A DNA stretch of 64,000 bases from contig NZ_FTOP01000006.1 in assembly GCF_900156785.1 (NCBI RefSeq), positions 167,591 to 231,590 on the forward strand, given 5' to 3'. The stretch comes from Belliella pelovolcani (GTDB taxonomy: Bacteria; Bacteroidota; Bacteroidia; Cytophagales; Cyclobacteriaceae). Each line of letters opens with the position of its first letter. Position 1 is the first letter of the stretch. Under the pieces are notes generated by a model that was not told where the DNA came from, did not search any database, and saw nothing but the letters and a program-made list of their open reading frames with translations. Below, in pieces: positions 39,346 through 48,299 of this stretch. The position numbers were made by a program, and so were the translations under genes.

Positions 39346-39379
39346 CCCCGAGGGGTCGGGGTGTCCCGAGGGATCGGGA
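39346..39379. repeat. Two adjacent REP-like hairpins
   Basis: CCCCGA-GGGG-TCGGGG at 39346-39361 and TCCCGA-GGGA-TCGGGA at 39364-39379, two bases apart. Confidence 0.72.
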
Positions 39380-39475
39380 GAAAAAAGGGGGAAGGATTTC
39401 TCGCAACGGGCGCAACGAAATGACGCGGCGAGCGCAACGGAGGTGTAGGGAGGAAAAGGGGAAAGGGAAAAGTAA

Positions 39476-39609
39476 ACCACTAATTACACGAATTGAACTA
39501 ATTAAATAAACTATTTTGGATTTGAGAGGAAAGAATTAATTGACGAAGTTCAAATTAGCTTGAGGCGTTTTTTGATTTGGAGCGCTGAAGCGCTGGGATT
39601 GATGCGAAT
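39476..39609. repeat. ~134-bp direct repeat, copy 2
   Basis: Second copy of the block at 38944-39080, both preceded by GGGAAAAGT. Confidence 0.8.
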
Positions 39610-39756
39610 GGATCTCGCAGAGGACTTTTGGGTTATTGCCACGGAGGCTCGAAGGAACACGGAGGGAAATTTTGAAAACTGCATTAAGAAGGGTTCAAAC
39701 AGGCATACATCGGGCAGGTTTGAAGACTTGAACCAAAGTAGAAGTTTTAGAGGAAT

Positions 39757-39814
39757 TGAAAATCCCAATTATCTGGATTTCGAACCCCAAGGAATCGGGG
39801 CAAATTTCGAGAAG
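39757..39814. repeat. Composite palindromic repeat, copy 3 (diverged)
   Basis: TTATCTGG and a degraded CCCCAA-GGAA-TCGGGG hairpin followed by CAAATTTCGAGAA, as in the 22492 and 23663 copies. Confidence 0.65.
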
Positions 39815-39922
39815 CTGGTTGAAAATTAATCATTTTGAGGGTTATAGTACAGGGTAATAAATCGATTTTTTGACAAATTTGTCACATTTTTTGGAAATAT
39901 GACACCTTATGTGACAGTGTGA

Positions 39923-39954
39923 TTTGTGGGGTAAATATCTGTTTTCTAGCTTTA
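39923..39954 (+). promoter_or_regulatory. Candidate promoter of the MauE-like gene
   Basis: TTTG at 39923-39926, a 20-bp spacer, and TAGCTTTA (7 of 8 to TAnnTTTG) at 39947-39954. A transcript starting near 39961 would leave a short leader before the ATG at 39978, favouring that start. Confidence 0.5.
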
Positions 39955-39977
39955 TACAGAAACAATGTCAGATCCCA

Positions 39978-40391
39978 ATGAATTTAAGACAAATTATTGA
40001 ATCTATCATTTTATGGCTTCTGATCGTCATGTGGACCTATACAGGTATTAGCAAATTGATTGACTTTGCTAGCTTTAGAGGGGCGATTTTAAACCAACCT
40101 TTCCCAAATGAAATTGGGGAATATGTCAGTTTAGTGGTTCCTATTATTGAAGTGGCATTAGCCCTACTTTTGATTGGTATTCGAACAAGAATATTGGGAT
40201 TTGTAGGATCGGTTGCTTTGATGAGTGTATTTACAACCTATGTAGGTTTGGTGTGGGTAGGTTCATTTGAGCGAATTCCTTGTGGCTGTGCGGGAGTTAT
40301 AGAGCGGCTTGGTTGGCAAGCACATTTCATACTTAATCTCTTTGTACTGAACCTAGCCATGATAGGAATAATGATTACAAAAAGAAAATAA
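39978..40391 (+). CDS. MauE/DoxX-like membrane protein
   Basis: 137 aa from the ATG at 39978. Four hydrophobic helices: IILWLLIVMWTYTGISKLID, VSLVVPIIEVALALLLIGI, LGFVGSVALMSVFTTYVGLVW, FILNLFVLNLAMIGIMI. The Cys pair in RIPCGCAGVIERLGWQAHF between helices 3 and 4 is the MauE-type signature, linked to disulfide chemistry in the envelope. First gene of a pair with the DUF6520 gene, and close to a TlpA-like thioredoxin gene. Confidence 0.83.
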   Translation: MNLRQIIESIILWLLIVMWTYTGISKLIDFASFRGAILNQPFPNEIGEYVSLVVPIIEVALALLLIGIRTRILGFVGSVALMSVFTTYVGLVWVGSFERIPCGCAGVIERLGWQAHFILNLFVLNLAMIGIMITKRK

Positions 40392-40410
40392 TAAGAAAAA
40401 ACAGCTATCC

Positions 40411-40442
40411 GATTCTATGGGGATGGTGTACTAGGTAGAATC
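40411..40442 (+). other. Hairpin in the leader of the DUF6520 gene
   Basis: GATTCTA / TAGAATC, 7 bp, in the 223-bp gap between the MauE and DUF6520 genes. The gap otherwise holds no gene; the start is marked by a good AAGGAG Shine-Dalgarno at 40603-40608. Confidence 0.4.
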
Positions 40443-40614
40443 AGCACGATACCCAGGTAGCAAAAAGGGAGATACCGAAAACCCTTAATTAGAGTAGGTA
40501 TAACAACCAAAAACCCAAAATATGCATTAGAATTCCTATTACGAAATCTAATACATAATCTGGGTTATAAACGTTTTTACTGTCTTTTTTGATTGTTAAA
40601 AAAAGGAGATTGTC

Positions 40615-40908
40615 ATGAATAATTTAAAAAAACGCATACCATTATTAACATTTGTTTTGGCAGCAGTATTTGCTTTTGCATTTACTCAGCCAAAGACAAG
40701 CAGTATGGATGTATTTGGAACAGAAGATGAAATCACTTGGTATATCATTGACGAGGATGCAACCCTCGGCGTTGATTATCGATGTGATCAGTCCATTGAA
40801 CCAATTCATTGTCTATATGAAGCTCCTGATCGAACAACTGGTAATCCTGTTGGTCCAATTGAGCGAGAGTTTGTCTTATTAAATCCAAATCTACCAACTG
40901 TAGATTAG
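40615..40908 (+). CDS. DUF6520-type small exported protein
   Basis: 97 aa. Signal peptide MNNLKKRIPLLTFVLAAVFAFAFTQ. The mature part is about 70 residues, acidic, with exactly two cysteines (YRCDQSIEPIHCLYEAP), a pair that could form a disulfide. A strong AAGGAG Shine-Dalgarno at 40603 fixes the start. It follows the MauE-like gene and faces the SusD gene. Family function is unknown; a secreted peptide is a reasonable guess. Confidence 0.78.
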   Translation: MNNLKKRIPLLTFVLAAVFAFAFTQPKTSSMDVFGTEDEITWYIIDEDATLGVDYRCDQSIEPIHCLYEAPDRTTGNPVGPIEREFVLLNPNLPTVD

Positions 40909-40915
40909 ATTTATA

Positions 40916-40955
40916 AAAAGGTACGCAGAGCCTGCGTACCTTTTCTTTTTTTTAA
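40916..40955. terminator. Bidirectional terminator between DUF6520 and SusD genes
   Basis: A 13-bp stem AAAAGGTACGCAG / CTGCGTACCTTTT with a 3-nt loop and T tract. Confidence 0.9.
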
Positions 40956-42265
40956 AAGAAGAGCAATTCTCTTGAAGGAATTGGAATTATATAATTTTCT
41001 GAGTTTGGTTCAAGTGTGAATAGTTCATCATTTACGACTCTTGTTATGGATTTTTGATACCGTGAATCTTTGTTTAATCTTCTCAAATCAGACCATCTTG
41101 TCCCTCTAAAAGCGAGTTCTTTTCTTCTTTCTTCCAATACTATATCAAGTAGTTCTTCCTTATTATTGACTTGAAAAGGTTCCCAGCCAATCTCATATCT
41201 TTTTACCATTAGTTGATTGAGATAATTCAGTCCCTCTGTCACAGAACCAACTCTGGCCTCAGCTTCGGCAGCTATCAAATAAATTTCATTGAAGGCTAAA
41301 CCTCCAAAATGAGTGAATATTTGAGTATAGTTCCCTGTAAAATTTGTAAAACCATTTGGTCTTAAGGTGAAGAAAAGCCTTCTCCTTAAATCGTTGTTTT
41401 CATAAGAGTTGAGAAGAGTTGGTTCAACTTGTGAGGTAACAACTCCAGTAAATGTATATGAAACGAGTTCCGCATAGAATATCACTTCTGAATTGAAGTT
41501 ATCGAATGGCAGAATCCTTACTGGAATCTCGTTATAATCAAGTAAATCATGTTGTGCATCCAAAGTTTTAACTGCATATTCCCTAGCACTTTCATAATCC
41601 TCCATTGATAAATAAATTCTTGCTAATAGTGCATTAACCGCATTTTTGGTTGGTCTTGTTGGATACTGACTTATTTCGGGTAGTAGGTCCAATGCTTGGT
41701 TTAAATCATAGAAAATTTGCTGATAAATCTCGTCCCCATTTACAAAATTCAATGGTTCATTTACATTGGGATTGGTTCTCAATACAATTCTTTGACTTAA
41801 ACTTGTAATGTCTTGGTAAGTCGGAAGGAAAATCTGCGAAAGGCCAAAGTATGCCAACGCTCTATGAAATAGTGCTGAACCTTTTAGGTCATTATAGTCC
41901 TCTATCCCTATTCCTGAAATTTTTTCTACTTCTTCTAAGATTACATTGCAGGTGAAAATTGCTTGGTATGGCGCTGCCCAATCCGCCACAAATTCTTCTG
42001 GCGCGAAAGGTTCACTGTTCCATTTATATAGTTCTCTTAACCACTGACTTGAATATTGGGCTAACCCAGCATCTGTGGTTAAAAATTCATCGGAGCAAAG
42101 AACAGCAATCGAAGGTAACCTATTCATTTCACTATTATCAAGGAGGGCTCTAAGCGCTTGAACGTTATTAGGGGTAACAATATCCTTATTTGGTTTAGTA
42201 TCGAGGAAGTCGTCACATGCAGTAAACATTACTGCAATCATCAATAAGTAAATTGCTTTTTTCAT
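40952..42265 (-). CDS. RagB/SusD-family nutrient-binding lipoprotein
   Basis: 437 aa. Lipoprotein signal MKKAIYLLMIAVMFTAC followed by DDFLDTKPNKDIVTPN, the SusD start. TPR-like helices with SALFHRALAYFGLSQIF, ARIYLSMEDYESAREYA and the C-terminal LIAAEAEARVGSVTEGLNYLNQL...ILEERRKELAFRGTRWSDLRRL are all family features. It forms the lid of a SusC transporter. Normally it would follow SusC directly; here 836 bp of repeats intervene. Confidence 0.92.
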   Translation of the reverse strand: MKKAIYLLMIAVMFTACDDFLDTKPNKDIVTPNNVQALRALLDNSEMNRLPSIAVLCSDEFLTTDAGLAQYSSQWLRELYKWNSEPFAPEEFVADWAAPYQAIFTCNVILEEVEKISGIGIEDYNDLKGSALFHRALAYFGLSQIFLPTYQDITSLSQRIVLRTNPNVNEPLNFVNGDEIYQQIFYDLNQALDLLPEISQYPTRPTKNAVNALLARIYLSMEDYESAREYAVKTLDAQHDLLDYNEIPVRILPFDNFNSEVIFYAELVSYTFTGVVTSQVEPTLLNSYENNDLRRRLFFTLRPNGFTNFTGNYTQIFTHFGGLAFNEIYLIAAEAEARVGSVTEGLNYLNQLMVKRYEIGWEPFQVNNKEELLDIVLEERRKELAFRGTRWSDLRRLNKDSRYQKSITRVVNDELFTLEPNSENYIIPIPSRELLFF

Positions 42266-42391
42266 AATATTAAGTTTTTAAGTTTTTTTTGATTTTCAGT
42301 AGTCTTGTCTATTTCATAAATAATGAGAATATCTATATCTAAAGGAGGTTGGGACGGTGCTTGAAAGCTCATAGGGGTTAATTTTAGGGTT

Positions 42392-42407
42392 CCCCGAGGG
42401 ATCGGGA
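42392..42407. repeat. REP-like hairpin CCCCGA-GGGA-TCGGGA
   Basis: Dispersed hairpin family, 5-6 bp stem and 4-nt loop. Confidence 0.7.
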
Positions 42408-42499
42408 GGTTGATTAGAAGATTGGGTCTCGCGCGGATTTCGCGGATTCTACGGATTTTTTTACCACAGATGAACACGGATGGACACTGTTGATTTTAG

Positions 42500-42540
42500 C
42501 CCCGAGGGATCGGGGAGAATTAAGCCCCAGCGGTCGGGCT
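42500..42540. repeat. REP-like hairpin plus variant
   Basis: CCCCGA-GGGA-TCGGGG at 42500-42515, then a variant AGCCC...GGGCT hairpin at 42523-42540. Confidence 0.65.
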
Positions 42541-42594
42541 GTGATTGGAAGGTTGGGGGGCGGGTTGGTTTCATGGGAAAGGAGGTTAAAGGTT

Positions 42595-42671
42595 CCCCGA
42601 GGGATCGGGAGGTTAAAGGTTTGAAAGTTGGGGGTTAGTGGTTAGTGGTTATTTGCCCCGAGGGATCGGGG
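42595..42671. repeat. Two REP-like hairpins
   Basis: CCCCGA-GGGA-TCGGGA at 42595-42610 and CCCCGA-GGGA-TCGGGG at 42656-42671. Confidence 0.7.
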
Positions 42672-42729
42672 TAGTGGTTTAGTGAAGACTTTCGAGGTTT
42701 TTGGAAACCTCAAAGGTCTCGTCAAGAAA

Positions 42730-42890
42730 AAAGGGAGGCCGGCGGGGTTACGGTTGTTTGGGATTGGTGCCGGCCTGGGGAGTGAACTCCCCCACTCCGC
42801 CGTCCAGTAGTATCGTCACCGTATGTGTATCCGGACTACTTGGGTTTATATTCGTCGTTTAACCTTATGAGGAAAGTAGACGGAGAGGCC
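42730..42890. ncRNA. Structured element B (candidate RNA, strand unknown)
   Basis: Stem 1 AGGCCGGC (42736) / GCCGGCCT (42769); hairpin 2 GGGGAG (42777) / CTCCCC (42787); linker CCACT; outer stem CTCCG (42795) / CGGAG (42881) enclosing AGTAGT (42806) / ACTACT (42835). It matches element A at 35828-35983 in order and linker, with compensating base changes in the stems. Confidence 0.5.
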
Positions 42891-42903
42891 CTGGGGATTT
42901 CAG

Positions 42904-42919
42904 CCCCGAGGGGTCGGGG
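42904..42919. repeat. REP-like hairpin CCCCGA-GGGG-TCGGGG
   Basis: Perfect 6-bp stem of the dispersed family, just past structured element B. Confidence 0.7.
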
Positions 42920-43101
42920 AGATTGTAGATTGGGGGTTTGGTTGGGAGCATGGTTATTGGTTGATTTAGTTATGAAGTGTTAGAAGGTTGGAATAGCTTG
43001 TCCGCCGCGGCGGATTTTAAAGTTGAAAGGTTGGGGGTCTGGTAGGTTTCATGGGGAAAAGAGGTTAAGCGTTTGGAAGTAGTGGTTTCGTGGTTTGATT
43101 A

Positions 43102-46100
43102 TTAGAAATTAATTCGAAGGCCTGCGGCAATGCTTCTTAAAGGTCTCATGTTTGGGAAGTCAGGATCGAGGATATCATCTGTCTTTTTCCAAATGATTCC
43201 TATATTATTGACATAGCTATATAGCTCTACATGCCTAAATGGAAGTCTTTGGAAAGTTTCTTTTTTCATATTGTAGGATAGTCTTATATCTTGAAATCGA
43301 ATATGATCTCCTGGCTCAACTAAAGCAGCTGAGCGCTGAAAAAAAGCATCTCTCTGAATATTCCTCACAGCTGGTAATGCTGGTATATTGGTTCTGAGTT
43401 CATCACCAGGTTCTTGCCATCTGTTTACAAAATCACCATGGCCTATAACTCCACTTAGAAGGCTGTTGTAATCAACGGATTGCCTTCTGTAGAAATACCC
43501 GAGTCGATAGCTGATATTGAAGGATAGAGAAAATGATTTATAGGAGAAATTATTTCTAAGAGCACCAAAATGTGTAGGTCTTGCTGATCCATGAAAAATA
43601 ATGTTTTCAGGTGTAGCTGCAGCCATAATGGCGCTGTAGTTTGTACTAGGTTCTCCATCCAAAACACCTCTTGGCGTTCCATTTTGAGGATCTAACCCAC
43701 CCCATTCATAAGAGTATATTGCTAATAATGGTTTGCCTTCTAAAGGGACTATAGCACCAGAGGAACTGTTGATGTAATTTACAACAGAGGATCTCATTTC
43801 ATAATTAGTAACTCTATCACTGAGATGACTATGCATGAAAACTGTAGACCAAGAAAAATTAGATCTTGTTATATTTTTACTAGTCAATTCAAAGTCAAAG
43901 CCATTGGTTCTAGTATCTGCAAAGTTTCCTCTTACAGTAGACCTTCCTGTTGCTGATGGAAAGGGAGTCAAACCAATAAGATCTAAACCATCTTTTCTGT
44001 AGGCTTCAAATGAACCGGAAAGTCTCCCATTTTTAGTTTCAAAATCGAGGGCTAGGTTAGTAATTTTGATTCTTTCCCATCTCAATTCTGGATTCGGTGG
44101 ATTGACAATATTGGCTCTTAATTCACCAGGTAAGAGTGGGTTTCCGTTGATAAACTGAACTGTTGTGAACGCACTTAAAGACCTGTCTATGTTTCCATTA
44201 TACCCATAAGTTGCTCTTAATTTGAGATAGGGCAGAAAATCAACATTATAAAAAGAATTGTTGCTGATCAACCATGCACCACCAATCGACCATAAGGGCA
44301 CGCCTCGCATATTAGACTCTACGCCGAATAGATTGGACTGATCTTTTCTTGCACTAAATGACAAGATATAGGTACGGTCAATTTCATAAGAGGCATTGGC
44401 GTAGTATGAAAGAAACCTATCTACCATTCCACGATGAGGCACAGTCACATTGGGGATAGCAGATCTAGATCCAGGGTTTACAAAATTCCTAAAAAGCGTT
44501 ACATTATCAGTTCGAATACTTTGAGCTACGTTATCATCATATCCAAAAAATACATTTGCATTTGTTTCTGACTGTCCTTCCTTGATTTCATATCCTCCGA
44601 TTGCATTGATTTCGTGTTTCTCAGCAATTTGCTTGTTATATCTAAGTATAGCCCTTGCAGTATTGGAGTAGCTTTGTGCATTACTGAGGTTAAGGATTCC
44701 TCCAATGGGAATAGGTCTTGTCAATTGTCCATTATCTTCAACTTGAGTAAATTGATTGATTAAATTTCTAGTAGAAAATAATTCAATTGGACTATGGTTT
44801 CTATTCTGAGTTGAATTTGACCAGTATTGATATTGGATTTCAGCATTCAGTCCAGGTAATAATTGATACGCTCCATTTAGATTGATTCGATAATCATTTG
44901 ATTCAGTTTTGAAATCTTGCATCCCTATCTCATCAAGTGGAATGTGTCTCCAATCCAACAATCCAAGGTCAGTGCCTGAATTGAGGAGTCTTTCATTATA
45001 GACTGTAGCAATTCCTACAGGATTACCAAAATCATCTGTTAGTCGATCATAGGCAAAACCGCTTGGTGTTTGTGTGGTAGTTTTAACCGAATTATTAGAA
45101 ATATAGATGGCTGCATCAAGTTTGAGTTTATTATTTAGCAGAGACCAATCATTTCTAATATTGAGTGTATATCGATCACTATTGTTCCCTTGAATACCTG
45201 AGAAGTTTCTATCATATCCTCCAGCTACTATAAATTTATGATATGCTGAACCTCCTGATACATTGAGAGCATATTGCTGATTCACAGAATGACTGTAATA
45301 ATTATTCAGTAAATCTCTTCTGAAATCTTGCTGTTTGAATTCATTTAATCTTCGTTCTACTTCCTCGGCGCCAATTCCGCCATTTCTTTGTGCCAATAGG
45401 GTCTCCACCACTGGAGATAATCTGGGTTGGCTAGGAGAGTTGATATTGTTATTATAGAAGTTTTGGCTAAACAACATCCTCTCAATTTCTATAAAATCAG
45501 CTATTGGCATTTGGGGTCTGTAGAAAAGATCAGATTGTTCAATTATAGTTGTATTGGCATTGAAAGAGACTTTTACTTTACCTTCTGCTGCCTTTTTGGT
45601 AGTAATGACAATCACTCCGTTTCCTGCCCTTGCTCCCCAAATAGAAGAGGCGGCAGCATCTTTAAGAACAGTGATCGATTCTACATCATTAGGGTTAATA
45701 CTTTCAAGTGGACCGTCATAAGGGAAGTTATCTATTACGATCAAAGGCATGGTATTGGCAAATAGTGTGCTTCTACCTCTGATACTGATTGGGTCATTAG
45801 AAGGGCCTACTCTATTGAATATCAAACCTGGGGTCACATCCTCAAGTCGGTCTAGGATGTTGGTACTTATTCTTCTATCCAAGAGTTCATTATCAATTTG
45901 TACAAAAGAACCAGTTGCTCTTTCCTTAGGTATCTGTTGGTATCCTGTGGAGATAATTTCGAAAGTCTCAAGATTGAAGTCATCTGCTTCCATCTCAAAT
46001 ATTAATTCCTCCTTCTGAGGTATTTTGACAGACTTTGATAGCGTCTGAAAACCAATAAAAGATATCTCAAGAGTATGTTCCCCTTGTGGAAGACGGATTG

Positions 46101-46287
46101 CAAATTCACCATCATTGCCAGAAATTACACCTAACGTGGTGTTTTTCACTCTTATAGATGCTCCGGGTAGCGATGTCTGGTCTGAATTGGAAATAATTTT
46201 TCCTTTAAGGATCTCAGTGTCTTGTGCATTGAGGTGCAAGGCATATATAAGGATCAATGGTAGTAGACGTAAAATTTTGTTTTTCAT
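43102..46287 (-). CDS. SusC/RagA-family TonB-dependent outer-membrane transporter
   Basis: 1061 aa. Signal peptide, then a carboxypeptidase-D-like beta domain (LKGKIISNSDQTSLPGASIRVKNTTLGVISGNDGEF, about 27-100). The TonB-box/plug region follows: STGYQQIPKERATGSF and SIRGRSTLFANTMPLIVIDNFPYDG...DVESITVLKDAAASSIWGARAGNGVIVITTKK. The rest is a 22-strand barrel ending GLRINF. It imports a ligand bound by SusD using TonB energy; no glycan enzymes adjoin it, and TlpA/MauE neighbours point toward a peptide or cofactor rather than a glycan (inference). Confidence 0.94.
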   Translation of the reverse strand: MKNKILRLLPLILIYALHLNAQDTEILKGKIISNSDQTSLPGASIRVKNTTLGVISGNDGEFAIRLPQGEHTLEISFIGFQTLSKSVKIPQKEELIFEMEADDFNLETFEIISTGYQQIPKERATGSFVQIDNELLDRRISTNILDRLEDVTPGLIFNRVGPSNDPISIRGRSTLFANTMPLIVIDNFPYDGPLESINPNDVESITVLKDAAASSIWGARAGNGVIVITTKKAAEGKVKVSFNANTTIIEQSDLFYRPQMPIADFIEIERMLFSQNFYNNNINSPSQPRLSPVVETLLAQRNGGIGAEEVERRLNEFKQQDFRRDLLNNYYSHSVNQQYALNVSGGSAYHKFIVAGGYDRNFSGIQGNNSDRYTLNIRNDWSLLNNKLKLDAAIYISNNSVKTTTQTPSGFAYDRLTDDFGNPVGIATVYNERLLNSGTDLGLLDWRHIPLDEIGMQDFKTESNDYRINLNGAYQLLPGLNAEIQYQYWSNSTQNRNHSPIELFSTRNLINQFTQVEDNGQLTRPIPIGGILNLSNAQSYSNTARAILRYNKQIAEKHEINAIGGYEIKEGQSETNANVFFGYDDNVAQSIRTDNVTLFRNFVNPGSRSAIPNVTVPHRGMVDRFLSYYANASYEIDRTYILSFSARKDQSNLFGVESNMRGVPLWSIGGAWLISNNSFYNVDFLPYLKLRATYGYNGNIDRSLSAFTTVQFINGNPLLPGELRANIVNPPNPELRWERIKITNLALDFETKNGRLSGSFEAYRKDGLDLIGLTPFPSATGRSTVRGNFADTRTNGFDFELTSKNITRSNFSWSTVFMHSHLSDRVTNYEMRSSVVNYINSSSGAIVPLEGKPLLAIYSYEWGGLDPQNGTPRGVLDGEPSTNYSAIMAAATPENIIFHGSARPTHFGALRNNFSYKSFSLSFNISYRLGYFYRRQSVDYNSLLSGVIGHGDFVNRWQEPGDELRTNIPALPAVRNIQRDAFFQRSAALVEPGDHIRFQDIRLSYNMKKETFQRLPFRHVELYSYVNNIGIIWKKTDDILDPDFPNMRPLRSIAAGLRINF

Positions 46288-46315
46288 AAATAAGGATTTA
46301 GGATGGTTATGATTT

Positions 46316-47905
46316 TTATTTCGTTAGGGCTTCAAAAATTAAGTTTTTTAGTGCATCAGGAACTCTTGCAAAACTTCCCGATCGGTAAATTTTGAGGTCT
46401 TTATCCAAGAGTAATTGAGATGGATAGCTATTGATATTGTAATAGGTAAGTAAGTCCCGACCTTGATCCTGACCAGCAAATAGATTGGTAGCATGTTTGG
46501 AGGTATATCGTTCAGATTGTAAGCTTTTCAACCATGTTGATTCGTTTTTATCAGAGTTGATGGAGACAAAAAGTACATTAGGGTCGTCTTTAAAGTATTC
46601 CTCAGCTGGCTTAATACATTTTTCATAATAATCTATACATGCTTTACAACCAGTAAACCAAAAGTCTATCAATACAACTTTACCTTCCCAGTCAGTAGAA
46701 GAGTTGATTACTCCATCTTCGTCAGGTAATAAAATTTCTTTGAATTTAGAGCCGATAGATCTGCTCTGAATCAATTGATCAAGAACTTGATTGGTCCAAG
46801 ACAATGTCGCTATCTTTTTGGCTTCATTTAAGAAGTAATCTATTTGCTTCTGAGAGCTGAAGTTTTTCCCAATAAACCTTGTCATCAAAACTTCTTTCAA
46901 TCCTGATGGGTATTGTTCAAAAAAGGTAAATGCATTCTGGACTCCGATGAGGTTATAACCAAAAGCTAGCTCTATCAACAAATCCTGAAATGCAAAAGCT
47001 TGATCTATGTCTTTGAATGTAATATTGTTGTCTGCTATGGTTTTGACATAGTTGAGGATTTCTTGTTTAATTGGATTTAATGTGGCATCAAATCGTTTAA
47101 AACTGGCTATTTCTCTGAAGTATAACTTGCCAATGTATTCAGCATGTAAAAACTGGATGATTTGTTGAGAAATGACTTCTTGGTATGTTTGAAGAATTAG
47201 GTTCTCCAAAGACGCTAGATTGAAAATTTCATCTTTGACACTTAGTAAATATGTTTTTTGATCTTCTGGGTTGGCTATAAACTTCATTAGCGGATTGAGT
47301 CCTCTGATATAATTGCCTTGAGCATCTTCATACAATATCCGATTACGATCATCCTTCAGTAGACCTTCCTTAGTAGCCCCGTGCATTACAGGGGTTTTAA
47401 GGCGTATTAACTTTTGTAATTCACGGTCAAGATCTTGCTGGAGTTGGTAATGGGCAGCATTGGGACCAACGAAATATGCTTTTGCTTGATCTTTTTCTAC
47501 TATGAGTTTGACTGTATCTCCTGGGAAAGCATAGAAGTCTTTGAGCAAATAGCTAGACTCATAGAATAAGTTAAATAATGCGGGCTTAGAGAATTCTGAG
47601 GATGTAAAATGAAATACTTTGGCTCCGATATTACCAGAAAAGAAAGAACCATTTTTAGGAGTTAGTTCTTTGATTTCAGGAGGTAGAGATTTGTAACCCG
47701 CATTGATGTAGTGCTCCCAAAAATAGAATGTCATATTGTTGTCAGTAAGATCTCTCCCTTTGATCTCTATGATCAAGTGAAAAGGTAAACTTTCTTGGGT
47801 AGAAAGAGAGGAGGGATGCCCCTCCTGCTCTTTGGGTTGGGTGGTCTGAGTGAAAGCAACTTTCGTCGATATTATGAGGAATATGAGGATTAATGAGTTT
47901 TTCAT
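46316..47905 (-). CDS. Thioredoxin/AhpC-TSA-like exported protein (TlpA type)
   Basis: 529 aa. Signal peptide MKNSLILIFLIISTKVAFTQ. The N-terminal 370 residues form a beta-rich then helical domain typical of Bacteroidota DUF4369-like thioredoxins. The C-terminal TlpA fold has VVLIDFWFTGCKACIDYY with an intact CxxC (Cys-Lys-Ala-Cys), then VLFVSINSDKNESTW and the cis-Pro loop INSYPSQLLLDKD. It probably reduces or isomerises disulfides in the periplasm. It lies 28 bp upstream of SusC in the same operon. Confidence 0.9.
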   Translation of the reverse strand: MKNSLILIFLIISTKVAFTQTTQPKEQEGHPSSLSTQESLPFHLIIEIKGRDLTDNNMTFYFWEHYINAGYKSLPPEIKELTPKNGSFFSGNIGAKVFHFTSSEFSKPALFNLFYESSYLLKDFYAFPGDTVKLIVEKDQAKAYFVGPNAAHYQLQQDLDRELQKLIRLKTPVMHGATKEGLLKDDRNRILYEDAQGNYIRGLNPLMKFIANPEDQKTYLLSVKDEIFNLASLENLILQTYQEVISQQIIQFLHAEYIGKLYFREIASFKRFDATLNPIKQEILNYVKTIADNNITFKDIDQAFAFQDLLIELAFGYNLIGVQNAFTFFEQYPSGLKEVLMTRFIGKNFSSQKQIDYFLNEAKKIATLSWTNQVLDQLIQSRSIGSKFKEILLPDEDGVINSSTDWEGKVVLIDFWFTGCKACIDYYEKCIKPAEEYFKDDPNVLFVSINSDKNESTWLKSLQSERYTSKHATNLFAGQDQGRDLLTYYNINSYPSQLLLDKDLKIYRSGSFARVPDALKNLIFEALTK

Positions 47906-47960
47906 TTTTATGTTGATTGGGTTGATAGATGTTGGAAGGTTGGGGGTTAATTGTTAGTTG

Positions 47961-48004
47961 CCCCGAGGGGTCGGGGTGGTTGATTGAGCCCCGAGGGGTC
48001 GGGG
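47961..48004. repeat. Two REP-like hairpins
   Basis: CCCCGA-GGGG-TCGGGG at 47961-47976 and again at 47989-48004. Confidence 0.72.
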
Positions 48005-48299
48005 TTGATTAGTTAATGGTTGATTTAGTTATTGGGAATTAGGGATTAGAAAATTGGGTTATTGGTTGATTGAAGTGTGTGTATTAACCTTTGAGGTCTT
48101 ATTTTGACCTCGAAGGTTTTAGAGATTTGAAGAAATTGCCTCGAATTATTGAGCTTCGTGCTTGTCGACATTTAAGAAAAACCCCAGCACAGTGCGCAGC
48201 AATGTGGACCGCTGCCAACCAGTTTAGCATTACTTGTTTTTAAGGGTTAGAAATTGAAGACACTGGCTAGGGTTGTGACTTTAAATCTTAGATCTAAAA

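Larger units (their letters stand above)
38638..39922. other. Gene-free repeat-rich interval
   Basis: Strongly purine-biased on the + strand (runs of AAAGGGGAAAGG). It contains the duplicated ~134-bp block, four CCCCGA hairpins, GAGCGCTGAAGCGCTGG motifs and the third copy of the composite repeat. Short open frames here are repeat translations, not genes. Confidence 0.7.
42266..43101. other. Gene-free SusC-SusD spacer packed with repeats
   Basis: Holds six CCCCGA-type hairpins (42392, 42500, 42523 variant, 42595, 42656, 42904), the motifs CTCGCGCGGATTTCGCGG and CCACAGATGAACACGGATGG, the palindrome TCCGCCGCGGCGGA (43001) and structured element B. No open frame of substance. Confidence 0.8.
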
